Positions 1 through 9,687 of a DNA stretch of 64,000 nucleotides are shown here, in pieces (position 1 is the first letter of the stretch; every line of letters starts with the position of its first letter). Under the pieces are notes generated by a model. It worked only from the letters and a program-made list of their open reading frames with translations, made no database searches and was not told where the DNA came from. Both the position numbers and the translations under genes were made by a program. Origin of the DNA: Kineobactrum sediminis (lineage in GTDB: Bacteria > Pseudomonadota > Gammaproteobacteria > Pseudomonadales > Halieaceae); contig NZ_PKLZ01000001.1 in assembly GCF_002868715.1 (NCBI RefSeq), positions 372,001 through 436,000 of the forward strand. The letters are read 5' to 3'.

Positions 1-202
1 GTTTGGGCGGCAGCGGCTGTAGCTGAACCCGGTTGCGTTCCGACTGGGTGCGATAGGTTTCATAGTCATTAATCTGCAGGTCGTAGTAGCGCAGCAGGAT
101 GATGGCCAGCAGGGACAGCACGATAAGCACCGCGACCAGGGTGCGGGCGCCATAGATCCCGATTGCCTGGCCGGGGTCTCTGAAAGGAATATGCTGTGCC
201 AT
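1..202 (-). CDS. mrdA: Penicillin-binding protein 2 (N-terminal part, truncated by window edge)
   Basis: This reverse-strand frame starts at an ATG at 202 and runs off the left edge, giving about 67 residues. The N-terminus is short and cytoplasmic, followed by one hydrophobic anchor at about residues 20-38 and then a charged stretch with the R-x-x-Q-S-E-R-N-R-V pattern typical of PBP2 just after the membrane segment. PBP2 is the inner-membrane transpeptidase that works with RodA in the elongasome. It lies directly downstream of rlmH (36 bp gap) on the same strand, the usual gammaproteobacterial order rsfS-rlmH-mrdA. The transpeptidase domain is outside the window, so the call rests on the N-terminus plus context. 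Confidence 0.88.
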   Translation of the reverse strand, partial: MAQHIPFRDPGQAIGIYGARTLVAVLIVLSLLAIILLRYYDLQINDYETYRTQSERNRVQLQPLPPK

Positions 203-238
203 GTTGAGCTGTGCCCGATTGGTAACTGCCCGTAACGC

Positions 239-709
239 CTAGGCGCGATGATACGGGTGGTTGACCGTGATTGTCCAAGCCCTGTAGAGCTGCTCGGCAA
301 GAAGAATCCGCACCAGAGGGTGCGGCAAGGTGAGTGCACTCAGAGACCAGCGGCGCTCTGCCAGGGCAAGGCATTCCGGGGAAAGTCCATCCGGACCACC
401 GATCAGCAGACTGACATTCGCCCCGGACATCTGCCAGGCCGTCAGTTCACGTGCCAGCTGCGGAGTGCTCCAGCTATCGCCTTGCACGTCCAGGGCAACC
501 ACCCGGTCACCCGAGGGCACCGCCCTGATTATCTGCTCTCCTTCCCGGGCGCGCAGCTGTTCCGGTTTGCTGTCGCTACCACGGCGAGCCAATGATAATT
601 CGCGCCACTCCAGCCGCAGATCCCTGGGCAGGCGCTTGCCGTATTCCGCCACGCCCTCTTTTACCCAGCCGGGCATTTTGCCACCTACAGTGATGACCGT
701 CAGTCGCAT
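239..709 (-). CDS. rlmH: 23S rRNA (pseudouridine1915-N3)-methyltransferase RlmH
   Basis: 156 residues, close to the 155 of the E. coli protein. RlmH is a small SPOUT-fold enzyme that methylates pseudouridine 1915 in helix 69 of 23S rRNA, using S-adenosylmethionine, on assembled 70S ribosomes. The C-terminal half shows the trefoil-knot SAM site: an LLIGGPDG loop near residues 101-108, and a terminal block with HPLVRILLAEQLYRAW and ending NHPYHRA, all family hallmarks. Its ATG overlaps the TGA of rsfS by one base (position 709), which implies translational coupling. Start and length fit the family well. Confidence 0.97.
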   Translation of the reverse strand: MRLTVITVGGKMPGWVKEGVAEYGKRLPRDLRLEWRELSLARRGSDSKPEQLRAREGEQIIRAVPSGDRVVALDVQGDSWSTPQLARELTAWQMSGANVSLLIGGPDGLSPECLALAERRWSLSALTLPHPLVRILLAEQLYRAWTITVNHPYHRA

Positions 710-1044
710 CAGGCCTCCGGGCGAACATCAACCCAAAGCCGCTCCAGATCATAAAAAGCCCGGGTTTCCGGTAGCATCACGTGAACCACGATATCGCCAA
801 AATCCACCAGCACCCACTCGCCGGTATCATCGCCCTCAACGCCCAATGGCCGCATGCCCTGCTTCTTCGCTTCCATGCAGACATTGTTCGCCAGCGATTT
901 TACGTGTCGGCTGGAGGTGCCACTGGTAATAACCAGGTAATCCATGACGTCAGTCAACTCGGTGACGTCCAGGGTGACGGTGTCTACCGCCTTGAGATCA
1001 TCAAGAGCATCGATGACCAGTTGTTTCAGAGCGTCAGCTTCCAT
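709..1044 (-). CDS. rsfS: Ribosomal silencing factor RsfS (Iojap/YbeB family)
   Basis: 111 residues. RsfS binds ribosomal protein uL14 and blocks joining of the 30S and 50S subunits, lowering translation in stationary phase or starvation. The sequence shows family features: an N-terminal helix, V-T[19 protein letters not shown] around residues 28-47, then G[19 protein letters not shown] near residues 73-91. It sits between nadD (28 bp upstream) and rlmH (1-base overlap), the standard cluster order. Confidence 0.97.
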   Translation of the reverse strand: MEADALKQLVIDALDDLKAVDTVTLDVTELTDVMDYLVITSGTSSRHVKSLANNVCMEAKKQGMRPLGVEGDDTGEWVLVDFGDIVVHVMLPETRAFYDLERLWVDVRPEA

Positions 1045-1072
1045 CCAGGTTTAATCTCTCCGGGTCTTGGGG

Positions 1073-1741
1073 TTAATGATCAGCATCGGTATAGAGCTGA
1101 AATTTTTCAATATAATCGAGCACGGGATCAGGCAGCAGGTAACGGGACGAGCGGCCCGCCCGGCGTAGATCGCGTATCTCGGTTGAGGAAATGGCGAGCT
1201 GCCGCAATTCCAGCAGCAAAACACCTCCCGCTGGCGCCTGGCCCAGGCTGGCGGCGTCCGCCAGCCGATGTTGCCGCTGCCAGTCGGCGATAGTACCACT
1301 TTCGGGAAACTGCCATCCCGGGCGGGCAATGACAACGATATGTGCGAAATCCAGCAATTCCTGCCAGCGGTGCCAACTTTCCAGCCCGAGCACCGCATCG
1401 CAGCCCATCACCAGGCACAAGCTGCGAGCGGCGCCATATTCGGCGCGCAGCTCCACCAGGCTGTCGATACTCCACGAGGGGCCGCTGCGGGCCAGCTCCC
1501 GACGATCACACACCAGGTGGGATTCGCCGGCGACTGCCAGCGCCACCATATCGGCCCTGCGTTCGGCCGGGCAGCCAGGCGCCTCCCGGTGCGGCGGCAG
1601 TGCGCTGGGCATCAGGTGCAGGCGCTCAAGCCCGAGCAGCTCAACCAGCTCGATCGCGGAACGCAAATGGCCATGATGAATCGGGTTGAAGGTACCACCA
1701 AATATGGCAATCGGCCGGTCTGTCGGGGTAGTGACGGTCAA
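1073..1741 (-). CDS. nadD: Nicotinate-nucleotide adenylyltransferase
   Basis: 222 residues. NadD transfers AMP from ATP to nicotinate mononucleotide, giving deamido-NAD in NAD biosynthesis. The nucleotidyltransferase signature [12 protein letters not shown] lies at about residues 15-26, and the second family motif ISSTEIR lies near residues 185-191, followed by the C-terminal helix. Its start overlaps the stop of proA by four bases (ATGA type), so the two are probably co-translated. The protein is slightly longer than the E. coli one (213), with no sign of damage. Confidence 0.97.
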   Translation of the reverse strand: MTVTTPTDRPIAIFGGTFNPIHHGHLRSAIELVELLGLERLHLMPSALPPHREAPGCPAERRADMVALAVAGESHLVCDRRELARSGPSWSIDSLVELRAEYGAARSLCLVMGCDAVLGLESWHRWQELLDFAHIVVIARPGWQFPESGTIADWQRQHRLADAASLGQAPAGGVLLLELRQLAISSTEIRDLRRAGRSSRYLLPDPVLDYIEKFQLYTDADH

Positions 1742-2991
1742 CGGCGGACCTGCCCCTCGCCGAAAACCACGTATTTACGTGATGTCAGCCCCTCCAGCCC
1801 AACCGGGCCGCGGGCATGCAGCTTGTCTGTGGAGATACCGATCTCCGCGCCCAGTCCATACTCGAAACCATCGGCAAAGCGGGTCGAGGCGTTGATCATG
1901 ACGGAGCTTGAATCCACCTCTCGCAGGAAACGCATCGCATTGGCATGATCCCGGGTGACAATACTGTCAGTGTGTCGGGAGCCGTAGTGGTTGATATGGT
2001 CCATGGCCTCGTCGAGGCCCTCGACGACGCGCACCGCGAGCACCGGCGCGAGATATTCTTCAAACCAGTCCTGCTCCACCGCCGGAAGCATATCCGGCAC
2101 AACCGTGCGACAGCGCTCGCAGCCGCGCAGTTCAACGCCGGCGGCACGCAGCGCAGTCGCCAGCTCGGGCAACAGCGCCGTTTCAGCTGCGGCCACCAGC
2201 AGGGTCTCCATCGTATTACAGGTGCCATAGCGATGGGTCTTGGCATTGATGGCGATTTCCAGTGCCATCCGGTGATCGGCACCCGCATCGATATAAACAT
2301 GACAGACACCATCGAGATGCTTGATCACCGGCACCCTGGCTTCGCGGCTGACTCGCTCAATGAGGCTTTTGCCGCCCCGGGGAACGATGACATCAACAAA
2401 CTCGGCCATGGTAATCAGTGCGCCGACCGCCTCCCGGTCGGCGGTGTCGACCACCTGGACCGCCGTAGCCGGCAGGCCCGAGGCCTCCAGGCCCCGGGAA
2501 ATGCAGGAGGCTATGGCGCAATTGGAGGCCAGCGCCTCGGAGCCGCCGCGGAGGATAGTCGCATTACCGGATTTCAAACACAGGCTCGCAGCCTCGACCG
2601 TTACATTCGGGCGCGATTCATAGATGATGCCTATAACACCCAAAGGCACTCGCATGTGCCCGACCCGGATGCCACTGGGCATGGTATTAACGTCACTGAT
2701 GCTACCGACGGGGTCGGGTAACGCCGCCACCTGGCGCAAGCCCTCGAGCATGGCGTCGATTCGCACGGGGGTAAGCTCCAGCCGGTCCAGCAAGGCCGGG
2801 TCCAGGCCGCTCTCACGACCGCGGGCAAGATCATCCGCGTTCGCGGCGGCAAGCTGCGCGCGGGATTCGTCCAGGGCCGCTGCCACCGCCAACAGGGCAG
2901 CATTGCGCTGGGCAGTCGACGATGCCGCCACTTGCCGCGCTGCGATCCGGGCACCCTGGCCCACACCCCGCATGTACTGCTCAATACTCAT
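1738..2991 (-). CDS. proA: Gamma-glutamyl phosphate reductase
   Basis: 417 residues, the normal length. ProA reduces gamma-glutamyl phosphate with NADPH to glutamate 5-semialdehyde in proline synthesis. It has an aldehyde-dehydrogenase fold, with the catalytic cysteine in the motif [11 protein letters not shown] near residue 255 and the conserved [13 protein letters not shown] stretch near residues 123-135. It is the promoter-proximal gene of the proA-nadD-rsfS-rlmH-mrdA run. proB, its partner kinase, is not in the window. The gene is divergent from the isomerase at 3082, with about 90 bp between the two starts. Confidence 0.97.
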   Translation of the reverse strand: MSIEQYMRGVGQGARIAARQVAASSTAQRNAALLAVAAALDESRAQLAAANADDLARGRESGLDPALLDRLELTPVRIDAMLEGLRQVAALPDPVGSISDVNTMPSGIRVGHMRVPLGVIGIIYESRPNVTVEAASLCLKSGNATILRGGSEALASNCAIASCISRGLEASGLPATAVQVVDTADREAVGALITMAEFVDVIVPRGGKSLIERVSREARVPVIKHLDGVCHVYIDAGADHRMALEIAINAKTHRYGTCNTMETLLVAAAETALLPELATALRAAGVELRGCERCRTVVPDMLPAVEQDWFEEYLAPVLAVRVVEGLDEAMDHINHYGSRHTDSIVTRDHANAMRFLREVDSSSVMINASTRFADGFEYGLGAEIGISTDKLHARGPVGLEGLTSRKYVVFGEGQVRR

Positions 2992-3081
2992 TCAACCTGC
3001 CTGACGTTCTCGCAACGCGGGATTATACCTGAAGCCCGGGGCGCATGTGCTAAGCTGCAACGCAAAAAGAACGGAGGCTTC

Positions 3082-3723
3082 ATGAGCATCACACCCAAAC
3101 TCGAATTCTTTTACGATTGCTCCAGCCCCTGGACCTATCTCGCCTTCTCCAGAATAGTGCCCCTTGCCAGCCGGCTGCAGGTGCCCATTATCTGGCGACC
3201 CATCCTGGTGGGCGGCGTATTCAATGCCGTTAATCGTGAATTGTATGCCGCGCGGGAAAAAATGTTCGCAAATCCCCGGCGCCTGGCCCACTACCAGAAA
3301 GACCTGAAGGACTGGGCGGACCTCTGCGGCCTGCGGATCAACCACCCGGACGTGTTCCCCGTCAATTCCGCATACGCCATGCGCGGTGCCCTCTACGCCG
3401 CGGAGCAAGGCAAGCTGGTGGCCTGGTCCAAGGCCGTGTTTACCGCCTACTGGGGAGATAACCGGGATATTTCAGACCCCACCGTACTGGCCGCCCTTGC
3501 CACTGACCTTGGCCTCGACGCCACTGCCCTGGTGGCGGCAACTGGCGACCCCGCCTTCAAAGCCCGCCTGCGCGAAAACACCGACGAACTGGTTGCCAGG
3601 GGCGGCTATGGTTCACCGACCCTGTTCATCAATGACGATGACCTGTATTTCGGCAATGACCGCTTGCCAGTGGTGGAACACCGCCTGCAGCAATTGCTGG
3701 CCAACCAGGGAAAGACTTCATAA
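3082..3723 (+). CDS. 2-hydroxychromene-2-carboxylate isomerase / DsbA-fold oxidoreductase (GST-kappa type)
   Basis: 213 residues from the ATG at 3082, which has a GGAGG at 3073-3077. A longer upstream reading is possible but has no ribosome site. The fold is thioredoxin/DsbA-like with a helical insert. The active-site region reads FFYDCSSPWTYLA at residues 9-21, where a Ser at the GST-kappa position binds glutathione. The C-terminal cis-Pro region GSPTLFIN is also visible. Relatives isomerise hydroxychromene carboxylates in naphthalene catabolism or act as general glutathione-dependent enzymes. No aromatic pathway genes are nearby, so the substrate is unknown. Confidence 0.82.
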   Translation: MSITPKLEFFYDCSSPWTYLAFSRIVPLASRLQVPIIWRPILVGGVFNAVNRELYAAREKMFANPRRLAHYQKDLKDWADLCGLRINHPDVFPVNSAYAMRGALYAAEQGKLVAWSKAVFTAYWGDNRDISDPTVLAALATDLGLDATALVAATGDPAFKARLRENTDELVARGGYGSPTLFINDDDLYFGNDRLPVVEHRLQQLLANQGKTS

Positions 3724-3761
3724 TGTACGAATCCCGCTGATACTCTCAACGGCAACCTGCA

Positions 3762-4091
3762 TTAACTCGCGCTTTGGGTCGCCGCCGCTTCCTTCACCAG
3801 GGTTTGCAGTTCACCGCTTTCCGCCATTTCCATAATGATATCGCAGCCACCGATCAACTCACCCTTGACCCACAGCTGGGGAAAGGTCGGCCAATTGGCG
3901 TATTTGGGAAGGCTTGCCCTGATATCCGGGTTACTCAGAATATCCACATAGGCAAAGCGCTCGCCACAGGCCATGAGCGCCTGCACCGTCTGCGCGGAGA
4001 AGCCACACTGTGGCTGGTTGGGCGAACCCTTCATGTACAAGAGGATGTCGTTGCCCGCAATTTGCTCTTTGATCGTCTCGATAGTGTCCAT
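3762..4091 (-). CDS. grxD: Monothiol glutaredoxin, Grx4 family (CGFS type)
   Basis: 109 residues from the ATG at 4091. Upstream in-frame starts would add an unconserved extension. The CGFS active site sits near residues 31-34 in the context KGSPNQPQCGFS, followed by WPTFPQLWVKGELIGGCDI, the glutathione-binding cis-Pro and GG region. These proteins carry a [2Fe-2S] cluster as a dimer or with BolA and deliver it to apo-proteins. The gene lies convergent to the isomerase gene and divergent from argD. Confidence 0.95.
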   Translation of the reverse strand: MDTIETIKEQIAGNDILLYMKGSPNQPQCGFSAQTVQALMACGERFAYVDILSNPDIRASLPKYANWPTFPQLWVKGELIGGCDIIMEMAESGELQTLVKEAAATQSAS

Positions 4092-4230
4092 TGTGTTTCC
4101 AGCCTGTATTGTCGATGGTGGTGAGACCGTAAATGAACCTGTAAGTTTAACTGATTTCTGTGTAAAACGCAGGTTTGGCACTGGCCCGCGACAAGCTGCC
4201 ATAGACACGGCCGATGTCTGGGGAGAGTCA

Positions 4231-4259
4231 TTGCCAAGCACCCCCGATACCGCTATTAT
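4231..4259 (+). promoter_or_regulatory. Sigma70-type promoter of argD-argF
   Basis: TTGCCA at 4231-4236 and TATTAT at 4254-4259 are separated by exactly 17 bp, each matching the consensus at 5 of 6 positions. Transcription would begin near 4266. This rules out the in-frame ATG at 4214 as the argD start, because it lies upstream of the promoter. No clear ArgR box was found. Confidence 0.6.
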
Positions 4260-4271
4260 TCACCCCTTATC

Positions 4272-4300
4272 AGGCAGCTACCGCTGCCTTTTTGCGTTTT
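4272..4300 (+). terminator. Terminator-like hairpin at the 5' end of the argD leader
   Basis: AGGCAGC (4272-4278), loop TACC, GCTGCCT (4283-4289), then TTTTGCGTTTT to 4300. This is a perfect 7-bp stem with a 4-base loop followed by a T-rich tract, the form of an intrinsic terminator on the plus strand. It begins only about 6 bases after the predicted transcription start and ends 15 bases before the argD GTG. It may protect the transcript 5' end, attenuate argDF, or stop read-through from the left. Confidence 0.5.
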
Positions 4301-4315
4301 ACAGGGAGCGTGACC

Positions 4316-5482
4316 GTGTCGGCATTGATGCAAACCTATGCCAGGTTGCCCGTGACTTTCAGTCACGGGGAGGGCACTTATTTGTACGACACCGCGGGGC
4401 GGCGCTATCTGGATGCACTATCGGGCATCAGCGTAACCAATCTCGGCCACGCCCATCCGACGGTTACCGCTGCCATCCAGGAGCAGGCCGGGCGCCTGCT
4501 CCACACTTCCAATCTCTACCATATCGCCACCCAGGATGCGCTGGCTGAAGCACTGACCCGGGTAGCCGGAATGGACCGGGTATTTTTCGGCAACTCCGGC
4601 GCCGAGGCCAACGAGGCCGCGATCAAGCTTGCTCGCCTGTACGGGCATCAGCGAGGCCGTAAAAAGCCCGCCATTATTGTGTTTGAAGGCGCCTTCCACG
4701 GACGCACCCTGGCGACCCTGAGCGCCACCGGTAACCGCAAGATCCAGGCGGGATTTGAACCACTGGTCAGCGGCTTCATTCGCGCGCCCTTCAACGACCT
4801 GGCCGCGGTGCAGCAAATAGCTCGCAACAATCCCGATGTGGTCGCGGTGCTGGTAGAGCCGATCCAGGGTGAAGGCGGCATCCGCGTTGCAGACCCCGCA
4901 TTCATGCACGGTCTGCGGGCCCTGTGTGACCAGCACCAGTGGCTACTGATGCTTGACGAGGTGCAGTGTGGCAACGGTCGCAGCGGTCATTATTTTGCCT
5001 GCCAGGGTATGGAGTTGACACCGGACATCATCACCACAGCCAAAGGTCTCGCGAACGGCGTACCCATTGGCGCGTGTCTCGCCCGCGGCCCGGCCGCCGA
5101 GGTATTTACCGCCGGCCACCACGGCTCAACCTATGGCGGCAACCCACTGGCCTGTGCCGCGGGCCTGGCAGTCGTTAATACCATTACCGGCGAACAGCTT
5201 GCGCCCCGCGCCACGGCGGCGGGCGCCTATCTGCGCCAACAACTTGAGGAAGGACTGGCCGGCCACCCCGGGCTGGTGGAAATCCGCGGGCGCGGCCTGA
5301 TGATCGGCATCCAGTTGCGACGCGACTGCGGCGAACTGGTCGCCAAAGCCCTGCAGGCGGGCCTGCTGATCAATGTCACCGCGGCCAATACGATTCGCCT
5401 GCTGCCGCCGCTGACCATCAGTGACCCGGAACTCGATGAACTGGCCTCAGGCCTTATCACCCTGATCCGGGAATTCGACTGA
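4316..5482 (+). CDS. argD: Acetylornithine aminotransferase (class III PLP aminotransferase)
   Basis: 388 residues from a GTG at 4316, chosen because AGGGAG at 4303-4308 lies 7 bases upstream and the start falls after the predicted promoter. The enzyme converts N-acetylglutamate semialdehyde plus glutamate to N-acetylornithine in arginine synthesis and may also serve succinyl-diaminopimelate. Fold-type I features: [17 protein letters not shown] near residue 98, LDEVQCG with the PLP-binding Asp near 212, and the Schiff-base lysine in [14 protein letters not shown] near 241. Length matches bacterial ArgD. argF follows 32 bp downstream on the same transcript. Confidence 0.93.
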   Translation: MSALMQTYARLPVTFSHGEGTYLYDTAGRRYLDALSGISVTNLGHAHPTVTAAIQEQAGRLLHTSNLYHIATQDALAEALTRVAGMDRVFFGNSGAEANEAAIKLARLYGHQRGRKKPAIIVFEGAFHGRTLATLSATGNRKIQAGFEPLVSGFIRAPFNDLAAVQQIARNNPDVVAVLVEPIQGEGGIRVADPAFMHGLRALCDQHQWLLMLDEVQCGNGRSGHYFACQGMELTPDIITTAKGLANGVPIGACLARGPAAEVFTAGHHGSTYGGNPLACAAGLAVVNTITGEQLAPRATAAGAYLRQQLEEGLAGHPGLVEIRGRGLMIGIQLRRDCGELVAKALQAGLLINVTAANTIRLLPPLTISDPELDELASGLITLIREFD

Positions 5483-5514
5483 CACCCCCGATTACCGCTT
5501 GGCAGGAACCGAAC

Positions 5515-6432
5515 ATGGCCTCACCCCGGCACTTTTTGACCCTACTGGATTTTACTCCCGCTGAACTGCAGGCCCTGCTTGCCCGCGCCAGCGAGATGAA
5601 AAAGGCGCATCGCGCCGGACAGGATCAGCGCGAATTCCCCGGCAAAGTGCTGGGGATGATTTTCGCCAAGTCGTCAACCCGCACCCGGGTCTCATTTGAG
5701 GCCGGCATGGCCCAGCTGGGCGGTCACGCCATGTTCCTGTCTCCCCAGGACACCCAGCTTGGACGCGGTGAACCCATTGAGGACAGCGCCAGGGTAATCT
5801 CCTCCATGGTCGATATCGTCATGATTCGCACCTTCGGCCACGATATTGTGGAGCGCTTTGCCGAGTACTCCTCGGTGCCGGTGATCAATGCCCTCACCGA
5901 TGACTATCACCCGTGCCAGCTACTGGCGGATATGCAGACCTGGCAGGAGCACCGCGGCCCCATGGCGGGGAAAACCGCCTGCTGGGTAGGTGATGGCAAC
6001 AACATGTGCCAGTCCTATATCAATGCCGCCCGTCAGTTTGATTTTAAGCTGCGCATTGCCTGCCCCCCGGGGTTCGAGCCCGGGACGGCATTGCTGGAAG
6101 CCAATCGCGACAGGGTGACACTGACCCACGACCCGATAGCGGGTGTTCGCGGCGTCGACCTGGTGGTAACGGACGTCTGGGCCTCCATGGGCCAGGAAGC
6201 GGAGCAGAAAACCCGGGCACGCCAGTTTGCGCCTTACCAGGTGAATGCCGAGCTGATGCGACACACCGCAGAGAATTCGCTGTACATGCACTGCCTGCCG
6301 GCTCATCGCGGTGAGGAAATCAGCGCCGGGTTGATGGATGCAGCCGATAGCATCATCTGGGATGAGGCCGAGAATCGCCTGCACGCCCAGAAGGCACTGA
6401 TGGAGTTTCTGCTGCTGAACCAGCGCGCTTGA
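5515..6432 (+). CDS. argF: Ornithine carbamoyltransferase
   Basis: 305 residues. The enzyme makes citrulline from ornithine and carbamoyl phosphate in the cytoplasm. The carbamoyl phosphate site SSTRTR is at residues 53-58, and HCLPAHRG starts at residue 259, carrying the catalytic His and Cys. The region [11 protein letters not shown] near residue 131 is also typical. It is the second gene of the argD-argF pair. No terminator with a clear T tract follows: a GC-rich inverted repeat overlaps the stop codon at 6424-6441 but lacks one. Confidence 0.97.
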   Translation: MASPRHFLTLLDFTPAELQALLARASEMKKAHRAGQDQREFPGKVLGMIFAKSSTRTRVSFEAGMAQLGGHAMFLSPQDTQLGRGEPIEDSARVISSMVDIVMIRTFGHDIVERFAEYSSVPVINALTDDYHPCQLLADMQTWQEHRGPMAGKTACWVGDGNNMCQSYINAARQFDFKLRIACPPGFEPGTALLEANRDRVTLTHDPIAGVRGVDLVVTDVWASMGQEAEQKTRARQFAPYQVNAELMRHTAENSLYMHCLPAHRGEEISAGLMDAADSIIWDEAENRLHAQKALMEFLLLNQRA

Positions 6433-6599
6433 AGAGCGCGCCAAGTCTTAATAACCAGACCCTATATAGGGCCCTCTTTTTATGAGAAATAAATCGATAG
6501 AGACCTGATCCGGTCTTTGCCGACGGCCTTTTACCAACGAGTTAGGCTAGCTGCGGGCTGCAGGGTAAGTGCCTGCAGACCTGACACTCTACGCACAAG

Positions 6600-6608
6600 T
6601 TATCCACA
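6600..6608 (+). promoter_or_regulatory. Perfect DnaA box upstream of nrdA
   Basis: TTATCCACA, an exact match to the strong DnaA box consensus. It lies about 133 bp before the nrdA start and just upstream of the candidate -35. In E. coli, DnaA boxes upstream of nrdAB link dNTP supply to replication initiation. Chance occurrence of a single 9-mer is possible, but its position in this promoter favours function. Confidence 0.55.
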
Positions 6609-6680
6609 ACATAAACCCAGCCTTTCGCCCTTGCAATGCCCCTCTCATCGCATTATCTTGTGCCCAACAGCGGTTGGCAC

Positions 6681-6694
6681 CCCCATATATGGGG
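6681..6694. promoter_or_regulatory. NrdR-box-like palindrome in nrdA promoter
   Basis: CCCCATATATGGGG is a perfect 14-bp palindrome. It shares the ATATAT core and the symmetry register of the NrdR consensus (acaCwAtATaTwGtgt) and matches about 11 of 16 positions. It sits immediately downstream of the candidate -10, a position suited to repression. NrdR boxes usually come in pairs about three helical turns apart, and no second good box was found at that distance, so the assignment is tentative. Confidence 0.35.
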
Positions 6695-6740
6695 TTTCCC
6701 ACAACAATAAGCCCATCAGCGCTACTTCAACGGAGCACAC

Positions 6741-9626
6741 ATGCAAGCAGACACTACCCAGCCCGTCAGTGGCGCAGCAGTCACTGGGTCACATGCGGAA
6801 GATTACCCGGTCAGCGGCAACATTGCCGCCACCGCGCCCGGCAAGCTGCGCGTCATCAAACGTAACGGTACCGTTGTGCCCTTCGAGGAAAGCAATATCT
6901 CGGTCGCCATCACCAAGGCCTTCCTGGCTGTGGAGGGCGGTACTGCCGCTGCCTCAAGTCGCATTCATGAAACCGTGGCCAAACTGACCGACCAGGTCGC
7001 GAACACTTTCCGCCGCCGCATGCCCTCGGGCGGCACCCTTCATATCGAGGACATCCAGGACCAGGTAGAGCTGTCCCTGATGCGCGCCGGTGAGCACAAA
7101 ATTGCCCGCGACTATGTCATTTACCGTGAGGAGCAGGCCCGCAAGCGGGCCGCCAGAAAGGCGTTATCCCCCGCCACCCAGGAAGCGGCCGGACAGATCA
7201 CCGTCGTCCAGCCCGATGGCAGCCGGGCACTGTTGGACCTGGAGCGTCTGCACACCATTGTTACCGAAGCCTGCGCCAACCTCTCCGATGTCAGTGCCAG
7301 CCAGATTCTCGACGAGGCACTGCGCAATCTGTACGACGGCGTTACGGCGGCCGAACTCAGCACCTCGCTGGTGATCACCGCCCGTACCATGATCGAAAAA
7401 GAGCCCAATTATACCTACGTCGCTGCACGCCTGTTATGCGATAACCTGCGGGCAGAAGCACTGGGGTTCCTCGGGATCGCCCACCTGGCCACCCAGGCAG
7501 ACATGACCGAACTCTACGCGCGCGCCCTGCCCGCCTACATCGAGCGCGGCATTGAACTCGAATTGCTGGACCCGGCCCTGCGCGCCTATGATATGGACCG
7601 GCTGGGCCAGGCACTGCTGCCCGACCGCGACCTGCAGTTCACTTATCTCGGGCTGCAAACCCTGTACGATCGCTACTTTATCCACAGCAATGATGTCCGC
7701 ATTGAACTGCCCCAGCTGTTTTTCATGCGCGTGGCGATGGGCCTGGCGAACCAGGAAGATGATCGCAATGCACGCGCCATTGAGTTTTATGAGCTGCTGT
7801 CGTCCTTTGATTACATGAGTTCCACCCCAACCCTGTTCAACGCGGGCACGCTACGTCCGCAGTTGTCCTCCTGCTACCTGACCACGGTGCCGGATGACCT
7901 TTACGGTATTTACGGTGCCATCCAGGACAACGCCATGCTGTCCAAGTTCGCCGGTGGCCTTGGCAACGACTGGACCCCGGTACGTGCCCTGGGTGCCTAT
8001 ATCAAGGGCACTAATGGCAAATCCCAGGGGGTGGTGCCCTTCCTCAAGGTCGTAAACGATACCGCGGTCGCCGTAAACCAGGGTGGCAAGCGCAAGGGCG
8101 CCGTATGCGCCTACCTCGAAACCTGGCACATGGATATCGAGGAATTTGTCGAGTTGCGCAAGAACACGGGCGATGATCGCCGTCGCACCCATGACATGAA
8201 TACCGCCAACTGGGTCCCCGACCTGTTCATGAAGCGGGTGTTTGACGACGGTGAATGGACGCTGTTCTCGCCCAATGACGTACCCGATCTGCACGACCTC
8301 TACGGCAGTGCCTTTGAAGAGCGCTATGCCTTTTACGAAGAAAAGGCCCGCTGCGGCGAGTTGAAGGTGCACAAAACCGTTCGGGCACAGAACCTCTGGC
8401 GCAAGATGCTGGCAATGCTGTTCGAGACCGGCCATCCATGGATGACCTTCAAGGACCCCTGCAACCTGCGTTCTCCGCAGCAGCATGTGGGTGTGGTGCA
8501 CTCGTCCAACCTGTGCACCGAAATCACCCTCAACACCAGTGCCGATGAAATCGCAGTGTGCAACCTGGGCTCCATCAACCTGCCCCAGCACGTCGACGAA
8601 AACGGCCTCAACCTCGACAAACTGCAAAAGACGGTCCGCACTGCGGTGCGCATGCTCGACAACGTTATCGACATCAATTACTACTCGGTGCCCCAGGCGG
8701 AGCGCTCCAATTTCCGTCATCGGCCAGTAGGCCTGGGCCTGATGGGCTTCCAGGATGCACTGTACAAGCAGCACATCGCCTACAGCTCCGACCAGGCGGT
8801 CGCCTTTGCCGATCGTTCAATGGAAGCCATCAGCTACTACGCCATCGATGCCTCCAGTGCACTGGCCGCGGAGCGCGGCAGCTATTCCAGCTACGAAGGG
8901 TCACTGTGGAGCCAGGGCATTTTCCCCATCGATTCCCTGGATATCCTGATACAACAACGCGGTGCCGATTATATCCAGGTAGACAAGAGCGAAACGCTGG
9001 ACTGGCCGGGTCTGCGCGCGCTGGTGAAAACCCGGGGCATGCGCAACTCGAATATCATGGCCATTGCACCCACCGCGACCATTGCCAACATCACCGGTGT
9101 GTCCCAGTCCATTGAGCCGACCTACCAGAACCTGTACGTCAAGTCGAACCTGTCCGGCGAGTTCACCGTTGTTAACCCCTATCTGGTCAACGACCTCAAG
9201 GACCGCGGCCTTTGGGACGGGGTAATGGTCAATGACCTCAAGTACTACGATGGCAGTGTGCAGGCAATCGATCGGGTGCCGCAGGACCTCAAGGCCATCT
9301 ACGCCACCGCCTTTGAGGTAGAGCCGCGCTGGCTGGTGGAAGCGGCCAGCAGGCGCCAGAAATGGATAGACCAGGCCCAGTCACTGAACCTGTACATCAA
9401 TAACGCCAGCGGCAAGAAGCTGGACATTACGTACCGGATGGCCTGGTACAGTGGGCTTAAAACCACTTATTACCTGCGTTCACTGGCTGCCACCGGCACG
9501 GAGAAATCAACCATCAGTACCGGTAACCTGAACAAGGTGTCCTCGGGAGGGCAACAGCCGGCAGGCCCCGCGCCGGTGCCCGCGGCCTGCTCTCTGGATG
9601 ACCCGGACTGTGAGGCCTGCCAGTAG
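6741..9626 (+). CDS. nrdA: Ribonucleoside-diphosphate reductase, class Ia, alpha subunit
   Basis: 961 residues, the long Pseudomonas-type NrdA (E. coli is 761). It reduces ribonucleoside diphosphates to deoxy forms with NrdB. Two ATP-cone modules precede the catalytic barrel. The first, at about residues 36-125, has the typical [10 protein letters not shown] start. The second, about 150-240, is more diverged. The catalytic barrel follows, with [25 protein letters not shown] and a finger-loop region near residue 600. The tail ends in CEAC-Q, the redox pair that re-reduces the active site. A CGGAG lies before the ATG. nrdB follows after 61 bp. Confidence 0.97.
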   Translation: MQADTTQPVSGAAVTGSHAEDYPVSGNIAATAPGKLRVIKRNGTVVPFEESNISVAITKAFLAVEGGTAAASSRIHETVAKLTDQVANTFRRRMPSGGTLHIEDIQDQVELSLMRAGEHKIARDYVIYREEQARKRAARKALSPATQEAAGQITVVQPDGSRALLDLERLHTIVTEACANLSDVSASQILDEALRNLYDGVTAAELSTSLVITARTMIEKEPNYTYVAARLLCDNLRAEALGFLGIAHLATQADMTELYARALPAYIERGIELELLDPALRAYDMDRLGQALLPDRDLQFTYLGLQTLYDRYFIHSNDVRIELPQLFFMRVAMGLANQEDDRNARAIEFYELLSSFDYMSSTPTLFNAGTLRPQLSSCYLTTVPDDLYGIYGAIQDNAMLSKFAGGLGNDWTPVRALGAYIKGTNGKSQGVVPFLKVVNDTAVAVNQGGKRKGAVCAYLETWHMDIEEFVELRKNTGDDRRRTHDMNTANWVPDLFMKRVFDDGEWTLFSPNDVPDLHDLYGSAFEERYAFYEEKARCGELKVHKTVRAQNLWRKMLAMLFETGHPWMTFKDPCNLRSPQQHVGVVHSSNLCTEITLNTSADEIAVCNLGSINLPQHVDENGLNLDKLQKTVRTAVRMLDNVIDINYYSVPQAERSNFRHRPVGLGLMGFQDALYKQHIAYSSDQAVAFADRSMEAISYYAIDASSALAAERGSYSSYEGSLWSQGIFPIDSLDILIQQRGADYIQVDKSETLDWPGLRALVKTRGMRNSNIMAIAPTATIANITGVSQSIEPTYQNLYVKSNLSGEFTVVNPYLVNDLKDRGLWDGVMVNDLKYYDGSVQAIDRVPQDLKAIYATAFEVEPRWLVEAASRRQKWIDQAQSLNLYINNASGKKLDITYRMAWYSGLKTTYYLRSLAATGTEKSTISTGNLNKVSSGGQQPAGPAPVPAACSLDDPDCEACQ

Positions 9627-9687
9627 GCGGAACGCCACACCACACCGATCAGCATCAGGACCACAGCAAGTAAAGGGACAAGACATC

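Larger units (their letters stand above)
6433..6740 (+). promoter_or_regulatory. nrdA upstream region (308 bp non-coding)
   Basis: This non-coding stretch between argF and nrdA holds a 12-bp palindrome at 6460-6471 (CCCTATATAGGG), a perfect DnaA box at 6600-6608, a possible promoter (TTGCAA 6631-6636, 17 bp, TATCTT 6654-6659; each 4 of 6) and a 14-bp palindrome at 6681-6694. The layout resembles the E. coli nrdAB control region, where DnaA and NrdR act (known for E. coli). I see no coding potential here. Confidence 0.5.

Noticed and set aside
6460-6471. Palindrome CCCTATATAGGG as the second NrdR box
   Set aside because: Its symmetry centre (T|A) is out of register with the NrdR core and it lies over 200 bp from the palindrome at 6681, far beyond the usual pair spacing.
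6600-6608. DnaA box as part of a replication origin
   Set aside because: Only one perfect box and no dnaA, dnaN, gidA or AT-rich unwinding region nearby; a promoter role at nrdA fits better.
7851-8774. 307-codon open frame opposite nrdA
   Set aside because: It is a shadow of the conserved nrdA frame, with no ribosome site and no recognisable domain.
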